A DNA stretch of 64,000 bases from Plutella xylostella (taxonomy: Eukaryota > Arthropoda > Insecta > Lepidoptera > Plutellidae): NCBI RefSeq assembly GCF_932276165.1, contig NC_064009.1, positions 3,968,001 through 4,032,000 of the forward strand, in the 5' to 3' direction. The notes beneath the pieces were generated by a model that was given only the letters and a program-made list of their open reading frames with translations, did not search any database and was not told the origin of the DNA. Below, piece after piece: positions 21,653 through 29,788 of the stretch. Within the stretch, counting starts at the first letter, position 1, and every line of letters begins with the position of its first letter. The position numbers and the translations under genes were made by a program.

Positions 21653-23857
21653 TAAGGCCAAGATAAATAGACGAAACTAAGACGGAGTCTTAGCTTAAGC
21701 ACAAGCTAAGAACACGAATTCACTAAAATAGACACTACTTGAGCACAGACTATGCCAGTAAGTTCGCACTCTGACTTAGCCGAGTTCGAGTTCACATTTG
21801 TCAAGACTTGGCCCTTGCTTAGCATACATACAATTTTGTCTATTGTCACATCTGCCAAACTCTCAGGAAATTATTATTCTAAGCTCTCAGGCTATCCACA
21901 GACCACATTTATACCAAATTTTCTAAAAAACTACGAAATGAAACCATGACCACAGATAAATAAATGGGCCATTATTTTATTTTGGGTACAATTTGACATA
22001 CTTTTACAGATATTTTTTTCAAAAATAAACTTCTTATTAATTAACCATTCAATATTTATTTATTTTATTTAACATTTATATTATTCATTAAATACATTTG
22101 CAGCGATGTTTTCTTGCTATTTCTTAAAGTTATTGACGTTTAATCGAGGAACGATGAGAAAAAAATACTACTGCGTTACTTTCATACAAAATTATGTTTT
22201 ATTGTTAGGAACATATATTTTGGTTCGTAAACATATACCAGATAAAAAGTAAGAAAAAAAACATTAATCTAACAGTTTAAATTACAAAATATTCTCAGTT
22301 TTGTTATTCATTCTATAATAAAGTTTCCCACTGCGTTACCAATCAATAAGTTTTAATGCAATACTTTTCGAAAAAAGGACAAGATAATCATAATTTTTTG
22401 CTCAAAGTTTTAGAAATAGCTCTAAATAAGGTGAATTTTTAATTATTATATTTAGTTTAACATTCTTTCTAATATAGAGTAGCTAAAATGTTTGTGAATA
22501 CTCTCAGGAAACGAGGGACAAATAGATAACGCTGTGGTTAATTGGTAACACAGTGGTATCTCAATCACAATCTTTATACTTTCTTCAATTAAAACTAATC
22601 ATAATGTGAAAAAAACTATCAAACTAAAATTAACAGAACTCTTTGTTTAATATCAAACATTAAAATCGCTGAAAATATAACAACTTAATACTAAGAAATA
22701 TTTCTCATTTTTTTTGCCTATAAAGCCGTTGTTTTTCAGCCGCTGTTTACGCCATTGAGTCTGAAATGTTATACTGTAACAATATAATATGCTCAAATGT
22801 TATATTTGTACCATAAATTGAGTAACAGATACCTGAAACTATAAGAAAAACCCCTGAGTTACTATAGCTACAACTGCGTTACTGAAAAAGTAACGAAGTG
22901 TAGCGGTAACGCAGTTGTAAAACAATAACCTATTTGAAGTTAGTACTTAAATGAATACATATACATGGGATATCAAAATGCCCTAATAATTGTTACTAAT
23001 CATTACATATATTGCATGAAATAAAATAAAAAATATCTATAAAACTCACCGTATGTCGCCGGTAACTCAGTGGCGTCACAATAAATACACGCGCTTCTCT
23101 CCAGGACTCTCATCCGAAAGACTTGGTCATTTTATCCGTCCCGCTCTCCTTCCTGCACTCCGATACAAATACACAGCCATTCAAATGATCTTAGGTGTAA
23201 GAAAGTGAAAAAAAGTTTATTTATGATTGAATTTCCTAGGGTAACCTAGTGTAGGTGTATTTTTGCTTAGGTTTGGGGACTCGGCCAGGAATATTAATTG
23301 TCCCATAATATGTTCATATAAAATCATGATTATTACCGTGAAGTAAAGTTTAAATAATGACATATTCGTTATAATATTCAAAAAAATTGTTTCCATTATA
23401 ATTTTTTACACACGTTGTGCTTGTTTCATATGACTCGCTCCGAGGGACAGACAATTTTTGTATGAAAAACAATTGCGTTACCAAAAACAACAACAGAGTT
23501 ACCGTAATTTGTAAATAAATAAAGTATTTTACATAAATTCATTATATTTTCTGTAACCGGTGTCTTATTTAATTGCTACAGACGGTAGCTATATTCCTGA
23601 ATTTCATTATTTAATTTTTAAAAAATGTTTCTTTGTAGGGGACCGATAATGGTCCCTAAAATAAAATAATGGCCCAAATATATATTTGACGCAGATTTGA
23701 CATAACAGGTTCTAAGACAGTGACTTAGCCGAGCAAACGCTAAGTAGTGTCTATTTTAGAGACTCATTGCAACTCGACTTAGTTTAGGTGAAGTCGTACT
23801 TGGCTAAGCATTAGTTTGAGCAAGTGCTAAGCAACGACTATTTTTAAATGGGCCTAA
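21653..23857. mobile_element. Outer 2.2 kb TIR element with degenerate ~110-bp ends
   Basis: The left end (AAGGCCAAGATAAATAGACG onward) resembles the reverse complement of the right end (TTAGGCCCATTTAAAAATAG onward). Both arms share CTAAAATAGACACTACTT at 21722-21740 and 23742-23760 (inverted), and many CTTAGC/GCTAAG words. Mismatches are frequent, so the element is old. A second element (21962-23679) is nested inside. No transposase frame was seen. Confidence 0.55.
21962..23679. mobile_element. Nested 1.7 kb TIR element with repeated GTAACGCAGT-type motifs
   Basis: Terminal inverted repeats of 28 bp (core GGGCCATTATTTTATTTT) lie at 21962-21989 and 23652-23679. AAAT at both margins may be part of the TIR or a 4-bp duplication. 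The interior carries a 10-bp word, ACTGCGTTAC or its complement, exactly or with one or two changes: 22170-22179, 22330-22339, 22545-22554, 22872-22915 (three in a row), 23061-23071 and two at 23464-23504. No long ORF. Superfamily not assigned. Confidence 0.7.
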
Positions 23858-23889
23858 GAGTTTTGATCTATAGTATCTATACCTACGTG

Positions 23890-24050
23890 AGTGATACCCG
23901 TTTTCACCAAGACATCCTAAACAGTCATATTACTAAAAGTTTCTTAAGCTAAGAGACTTCTTAAATCCACTCCCTACGTAAATTCATTTTCACCAAGCTA
24001 AGAGCTCCCTAGCAATCCGTCATTTAAATACTAGTGATGTTTTTTACCGA
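23890..24050. repeat. Left CCCGTTTTCACCAAG inverted-repeat arm
   Basis: CCCGTTTTCACCAAGACATC starting near 23897 is matched in inverted orientation by GATTTCTTGGTGAAAACGGG ending near 34350. Further related words follow in both arms (TTTTCACCA, TTAAATCC, CTTCTTAAAT). The two may be ends of one ~10.4 kb composite element or two related MITE ends. Confidence 0.5.
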
Positions 24051-24436
24051 TTCAATTTCATTCATTCATTTTTCTGTCAACATTGGCTGTTTGTCAATTG
24101 TCTATGCTTTTAAAAGTATAATATTTGTTGACATCGCCTTATTTATTACGTTTTGTTTGTAAATAAGAAACCGAAAATTGTATTTTATCCTTCCACAAGA
24201 GAAGAAGTATAATTTAATAAAGTGCAGGAAGCAATGGCAGAAAATAGAAAACGCGAACAATTATTTTCTTGAAACTTGACTATTTTGAAGAACCACCATT
24301 GCTTTGCTCTGTTCTGCTAGGAGACGGAACTTGAAGAAGTTGCAGAGCGCAATATCATTAGCAACTGATTCATTGGTGGAACAGAGTGTTGATGAGTGTA
24401 ATAAAATAATATGTTTTAATTTAGATTAAATAAATA

Positions 24437-24612
24437 TTATGTAGTCTGAGCCTATCTGAAACCTAGTTAAACATTGTGAGATATGGCGTTTCGACTTTCT
24501 CCGTGTTCGGCATCATAAGGGTCACAGTGACAGTCCATTTTTCTCTCCACCTTTAATTTGCAAGGTGCGGGTGCCTATATAAATAGAGTGAGTCGCCCGC
24601 GCGCCTCAGTTG
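24437..24612 (+). repeat. Inverted-pair segment carrying a promoter, left copy
   Basis: Positions 24450-24612 are repeated, with no difference that I can see by eye, in reverse complement at 33736-33898. The first 45 bp (TATGTAGTCTGAG and on) are also found inverted at 33607-33651. The segment ends just after the initiator of a TATA promoter. Perfect identity over ~163 bp in otherwise fast-diverging DNA means a recent or gene-converted duplication, such as active transposon ends. Confidence 0.85.
24576..24611 (+). promoter_or_regulatory. Core promoter: TATA box plus arthropod initiator
   Basis: TATATAAA at 24576-24583 is followed by TCAGTT at 24606-24611. If A 24608 is +1, the TATA box starts at -32, the classical spacing. 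TCAGT is the arthropod initiator consensus. An ATG in a strong context (CAAAATGG) follows at 24646. The same promoter exists inverted at about 33737-33773 on the - strand. Confidence 0.65.
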
Positions 24613-24830
24613 GTTTTTGATTTTTGAAGTGAACACTTCGGCAAAATGGCTCAATGTAGCCACGGTTCTCGTCGGCTTCGCTCCGACGGGGAAAAATATA
24701 ATATTGAATTTGCGGAGTCCTCGCTGCCGGGAGCTGTAGCGTGATGCGGACCAGGCGGCGCGGGGCCTGCCGACTGCTGCGCACGCAGCCATTGCTGAGG
24801 ATTTCGCAACGAAGGTTTGAGTTGATAAGC
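24608..24830 (+). other. Possible first exon downstream of the promoter
   Basis: From the predicted start site the sequence is GC-rich until a donor-like GTGAGT at about 24832. It holds a 32-codon ORF (24646-24744, beginning MAQCSHGSRR) with an ideal start context, followed by a second ATG frame that runs open to the donor (beginning MRTRRRGACRLL, 24744-24830). I recognise neither product. The transcript might be non-coding or a transposon gene. The opposite strand of the same DNA also looks coding (24651-24829). Confidence 0.35.
24651..24829 (-). CDS. Possible last exon on the - strand
   Basis: On the - strand a CCTCAG acceptor-like site (near 24801) precedes a frame reading QWLRAQQSAGPAPPGPHH and ending SRREPWLH-stop at 24651, with balanced composition and GC-rich third positions. 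This frame is phase 0, while the nearest upstream phosphatase exon (27579-27733) leaves phase 1, so a direct join is not in frame and an unseen exon would be required. It overlaps the + strand candidate exon. Either, or neither, may be real. Confidence 0.25.
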
Positions 24831-25326
24831 CGTGAGTAAAATGCTATTATTTACTGCTTTTAAAAGCTCAGCCACTGGTCATAATGCTCCGGCGCTTGGG
24901 GTTTTTATCCCACGCAGTAGGGTCCGATTCAATAGTCGTGGTGATGATTGATCACATATTCCGGTCCTACTAGTGGCGCTTGAGCTAGATACTTACATTA
25001 ATGACCGCTTTAAGTAAAGCATATGTTAATTTTATAAAGGAAAAAATAATAAAAATATATTTTTCTACCCTCAATTTCTAATATTTTTAGAAAACAGTTG
25101 ATAAAAACTTTGCTATTACAATAATGCACTTGATTATAGCTTATGTAAGGCTTTACAAACAGGAGCTTTCCAGGACCGTCATAGGATTTTTTACAGGAAG
25201 CACGTGGTTCCGAGTTTCAGTATGTTGGGACATTGTGGCATGTGCGGCGAGTAATGTGATCCGCCGGTACCTACCCGCTGAGGGTAGGCAGGCCGATTCG
25301 GTGAAATTGAAGTTTCGTGTAACCTG

Positions 25327-25757
25327 CACCCGGCCCTGAGCTCCTGCGCTGGCCGCCGTCTTGTGGCACCTGCATCGCAGCGTACACCCGGCCCTGCGCT
25401 CCTGCCCTGGCCACCGGTTCGTGCCACCTGCATCGCAGCATACACCCGGCCCTGTGCTCCTGCGCTGGCCGCCGTCTCGTGCCACCTGCATCGCAGCGTA
25501 CACCCGGTCCTGGCCCTGGCCACCGGTTTGTGGTACCTGCATCGCTGCATAGACCCAGCCATGCACTCCTGCCCTGGCGGCTATACACCCGGTCCTGGCC
25601 CTGGCCACCGTTTTGTGCCACCGGCATCGCAGCGTACACCCGATCCTGGCCCTGGCCACCGGTTTGTGCTACCTGCATCGCTGCATAGACCCAGCCATGC
25701 ACTCCTGCCCTGGCGGCTGTGTTGTCCCACCTGCATCGCTGCGCACACCTGGCACTC
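25327..25757. repeat. GC-rich ~60-bp minisatellite
   Basis: About seven units of a 53-60 bp repeat, with core GGCCCTGGCCACCGGTTTGT then GCCACCTGCATCGCAGCGTA. A longer compound unit (including TGCATAGACCCAGCCATGCA) occurs twice, at about 25493-25583 and 25630-25723. The unit length is near a multiple of 3, so long frames are open on both strands; I read these as consequences of the repeat, not as genes. The GC content is high against AT-rich flanks. Confidence 0.85.
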
Positions 25758-25759
25758 CT

Positions 25760-27560
25760 GTTCTGGTTGCCAGATCCAAACGCCCCCTGTCTGGGAAGAG
25801 ATTTTATGCTCAGCGGAACCGCCTGCACTATTGCTAGTACGGTCATCATCATCGTCAGCCATCATTATGAGTGACTTATTTAGAAGGTATCGAGTAACGT
25901 GCGCTATTCATCAGTGATTTTGGCATATGCAGACGAACGTTTACTGCCAAGGTTGGTCATGTTAGCCATACAAGGGCACACCAAGGAAGCCTGAGTAACC
26001 ACCTGCAGTCGCCGTAGCCGCATCGGCATGGCTGCCGACAAATCGGGTAACGTGCACCGCTTCTAAAAGTGTTATAGCACTTCAATTTGATGCTTCCGCT
26101 GAGGTAGGGTATTCTATTAAAGCAGCTTTCTTCTGAACTGCCCAAAGTGACCTGTAGACTGCTCCTGGGGATAGTTGTGCAATAAATTTTTTATTTCAAT
26201 GTCTCTGCTGAAGAAACTGTCTAATGCAGCTTTTGTTCTAAACTGCCTTAAGATCATTGGACTGCTCATGGGAATGGTGACGCACGGTAAGTAGGAGCGT
26301 TACTCTATACTGATGAGAAACGAACGAACGAGAGCTGTCGTGCAATCGGCACGTTTAATACATACAAACAGATAGAGCGGCTCGCGCCGCAGTGCACTGA
26401 AAGTTCGTTTTTCGTCATATAAAGTGACCCCCCAGACACTATCTTAAGTGTCATGACACATCGGCAGATTCCAGCTTTGAGTCTTTTCTTTCCTCGGCTG
26501 TGAGCAAAGTGAATCCCACCGGCGAGTGTTCAACCTAAAAGCACTGAGCTAATTCCTGATTTCGTGAAAGTCGCTGTTGCTATACCATACCGCTTCAAAA
26601 GTTACCGAATTTATTATGATCCTACTGTCGGGTGATCATGATCGGAGTGTCATCGCGGTTTCTGAGTGGCACCATATTAGCTGTCTTCTTTATGTCCCAG
26701 TGGATTGTGAGTGTGTATCCGAGCTCTTTGTTGAAAAATGCGTGAACCTCCTACGCAGCAGCTGTCTACTAGTTGTGTATCTAATAAATCGAGTAACGGT
26801 GCTCCTGCACGAGACGACTACCTTTTGGTAAAATTATAACTTCCACTATTCTGGGAACATGCATATACCTACTGTGTACTGTGTATCACATCACGTGTAG
26901 CCGCAGCCCTACTCAATGTACGGGGCTAGATAATAAACAATGGCAGTCGTCATTAAATTTCTATGAATTTCGAAGGTCATCATTTGGAGCACAATCCAAA
27001 GGGTGAAAGTACCTATTCATGCCTAAACGGCTTCTCTAATGAAAATGTATTTTTAGTTCGATTCTGGCGCAAACGTTTCATAACTATTTTTCAACACTGT
27101 ATCTGCTGAAACTACTTAGGCTGACTGGTTAAGATGCAGACGTGCCGTTTTCACAATTCCATTTTGAGTAATCCTCAACTGTTTTATGGATCTTTCAGTT
27201 AGTTACGTAACTAGTTACCAAGTAAAAAATTACTTGTGTCATGCTCGTACTCGCATCTCATTTAGGAGCTCTCTGGCCTCTAGCTGAAGGCTAAAACTGG
27301 TATATATATCTACTAAGCTAGTACAGAGTTATAACCGGGCAGCGGTGACATGGTAGCTGCTTGATTTATTAGTTTGCTGAAAACTTTCTAAATAAGTAAT
27401 AATTATTAGTCATAATAAACTCTTAATCTTAATACCAGGTCGCTGAAGTAGGTAACCTTCCTTAGCTGGACAACAACAAGCCTTTTTGTTTTAAAGAGTG
27501 CCACAGTTATTCGCCGTTCCACTGTCATATCGATGTCCAAGGAATTTTTCTTGGGTATAG
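25760..27560. other. Unassigned DNA with moderate complexity
   Basis: No conserved coding frame was recognised. Two imperfect copies of a ~55-nt segment lie at 26118-26172 and 26222-26275 (both contain GCAGCTTT and ACTGC-rich words), the second ending in a donor-like CACG/GTAAGT at 26286 on the + strand. This could be part of a non-coding transcript starting at the 24.6 kb promoter, which is inference only. Confidence 0.3.
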
Positions 27561-27578
27561 CTAACTACCTAAGTTTAC

Positions 27579-27733
27579 CTATAGATAGCCGCAAGCTATC
27601 TGCTGTTGGCGAACTGTCAGTTCTGATTGATAAGTCAGGCTCGAGGTGGCTCGTCCAACTGTCCATGTTCCCGCCACCATGATTGTTGCTTCCACAGATT
27701 AGAGAGTCTATGTTGGCTGTCGTTGCATCAGGT
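27579..27733 (-). CDS. DUSP15/22-like phosphatase, C-terminal tail exon
   Basis: Read on the - strand, CAG at 27736-27734 (with a weak pyrimidine tract) is followed by an open frame: PDATTANIDSLICGSNN, HGGGNMDSWTSHLEPDLS, then IRTDSSPTADSLRLSIG, and a good donor (ATAG/GTAAAC). Its entry phase fits the phase-2 end of the 37300-37492 exon exactly (…NTTH-R-PDATT), and it leaves phase 1, so more exons would follow at lower coordinates. It has coding-like composition and no internal stop. I infer it belongs to the phosphatase gene; the alternative is that the gene ends at the TGA just after 37300 and this is something else. Confidence 0.5.
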
Positions 27734-28454
27734 CTGATCAGGTACAACTAACATCTTTACGTACCATCTTTATTTAATCGAGCTATTTTATTTTGTTTTA
27801 TCTAGGTTGACTTAATGGTTTCAAAATCGAACCTACAACAATGTAAGTAGGTACCTACCTACGTACCTTTGAAGTTGCAACAAGGCGAAGCCTTAAGGTT
27901 TTGGCCGAGACCTGCCCTTAGTGTTGACGAACATACCTAAAGGTGACCTTGTTAATGTTTTTCATATGAAGTACTGAACATTTTACTTATCCTGGTGGCA
28001 TGACTGATCATTTACTTACCCAGCTAAGACATGTTAGCCGGGTTTCATTTGTCAACTATTACAATTGTTATTGTTGTGTTAATCAATCTTTATTAATTGA
28101 TGTCATCTACCAAGGAATGCTGCCAGAGCTCATAATATTCACACATGATGATACAGAATGATAGTAGCCCACAAAATCGGTGCAAAGGCTTATTAAATAT
28201 CTTTCCTTCCTAGTAGGACTGCACAGGAACTCGTTAACCGCCGAGTTAGTTAGAATACAAAGAACTTCGTTGGGTACTCAAAAAAGAAACAGTGTTTACA
28301 AATTGCTCCCACATATAAAATATTTTTATGTGTTCAAAGTGCGTGTTTAAGTCTGAAACCGATTTTATTGTGTGCAGATTTCAATGTGACATCTTCGTGT
28401 GCATTGGGAAAGCACGTAAGTGCTTAGAATAATCTAAAAATAGAAACTTATTTT

Positions 28455-29714
28455 TTGCCGAGTCCTACCCCACCACCAGTGCCTGAACTCTTCGCCATAG
28501 CAAGTTATACTTTCTACTACATAAAACAGCAGATCCGCCAACAGGGTCACCTATTAGAAATGGCAATGACATGCTATGGATGTTCTATAGAAGTTGCAGA
28601 ACATAAATATCTGAAGTGTAAAACTTGTAAATTTGCTTTCTGCTTTGCTTGTCTGAAGGTTCCACATAACCAATCATTGGCTAAGGAAGCGATAGAATCA
28701 TTAAAATGTCCAGCATGTACTAATGTAACCCGCCGCCGTGTGAATGATAATACACCTATCCAACAAAGCTCAGGAAATGACACATCTTCCTTTATGCTCG
28801 ACGATGACTCGATGAACATGTCCTGTGACAACCCGAAGCAGATATCTTCTCCTGATCCCGCATCTCACCTGAAAAAGTCTGCCAATCTATCTATCGAAAC
28901 TATAAGTCAACTTTTCGATGCTAAGCTCTCGCCCACATCAAATTTCATGATGAACCTTCGAGCAGCACTAAGAGAGGACGTTAAAACCCTTGTCAATGCC
29001 GAAGTGAGTACTGCCATACAATTACTGAAGGATGATTTTACAACTACAACAGATTTTTTGGCAGCTGAACAGTCTGATATCAAATCGGAAATCAAACGTC
29101 GAGATGAAACAATAAAGACTCTCGAATCAAGTAACTTAGAGTTGCAAAATCAAATTCGTGAAATCAGTGGTCGTCTGAGTACCATGGAAAAGATTTCGCG
29201 CGACTGCAACGTAGAGGTACAGGCTGTCCCGGAGAAGCGAAGTGAAAACGTACTGACTATTTTCAAGAATATTTGCGAAACTTTGAAAGTGCCAATAGTA
29301 GAGACGGAGATCCGCGCCTGTCGCCGTGTTTCAAAGGTCAACTCCAACTCAGACAGACCTAGGAATATACTTGTCACCTTATCATCGCCTCGCCAACGCG
29401 ACCTTGTGATCTCTGCCGCTCTTCGTTATAACAAAGCTCACCCTAATGAGAAACTTAACTCAGTAAATGCTGGGATAATTGGACAAAGCTCTAGGATCTA
29501 CGTAAATGAACATTTGTCCTCTGATTCTAAAAAATTGCACGCTTCTGCTAGAGCTTTTGCTAAAGAAAAGTCATATAAGTATGTTTGGGTGAGGTTTGGT
29601 AGAATATTCGTACGTAAAGCTGATGATTGCGATGCCATTCAGATAAGGAATTTGGAATGTATAAAAAAACTTGAGCAAGTTGAGCTGAACAACCTTTCTA
29701 ACAAATCCAAGTAG
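28455..29714 (+). CDS. LINE 1 ORF1: PHD-finger, coiled-coil nucleic-acid-binding protein
   Basis: The open frame is 419 codons; the more likely start is the ATG at 28560, just before the zinc-binding region. Cys pairs appear in order as CYGC, CKTC, CFAC and CPAC within the first ~100 residues, giving a PHD/RING-like Cys-rich finger. A coiled coil follows (about residues 185-255, with heptad-like stretches such as ETIKTLESSNLELQNQIREI). Last comes a conserved C-terminal domain in which RVSKV…RPRNILVTLSSPRQRDLVI, IYVNEHLS and YKYVWVRFGRIFVR mark the usual ORF1 fold of this LINE group. It would coat the element's RNA. It lies 74 bp upstream of ORF2. Confidence 0.85.
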   Translation: MPSPTPPPVPELFAIASYTFYYIKQQIRQQGHLLEMAMTCYGCSIEVAEHKYLKCKTCKFAFCFACLKVPHNQSLAKEAIESLKCPACTNVTRRRVNDNTPIQQSSGNDTSSFMLDDDSMNMSCDNPKQISSPDPASHLKKSANLSIETISQLFDAKLSPTSNFMMNLRAALREDVKTLVNAEVSTAIQLLKDDFTTTTDFLAAEQSDIKSEIKRRDETIKTLESSNLELQNQIREISGRLSTMEKISRDCNVEVQAVPEKRSENVLTIFKNICETLKVPIVETEIRACRRVSKVNSNSDRPRNILVTLSSPRQRDLVISAALRYNKAHPNEKLNSVNAGIIGQSSRIYVNEHLSSDSKKLHASARAFAKEKSYKYVWVRFGRIFVRKADDCDAIQIRNLECIKKLEQVELNNLSNKSK

Positions 29715-29788
29715 AATTAACTTTATCTTCGTATTAGTAAATTAAAAATAAATTTAAATCATGTAGTTTATTATTTATCTATATAATA

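Noticed and set aside
25153..25917. Several overlapping 120-190 codon frames on both strands
   Set aside because: All lie over the ~60-bp GC-rich minisatellite; the frames are open because of repeat length and composition, and they contradict each other.
26577..26831. 84-codon + strand frame near 26.6 kb
   Set aside because: No domain, no splice context and no codon bias; likely chance.
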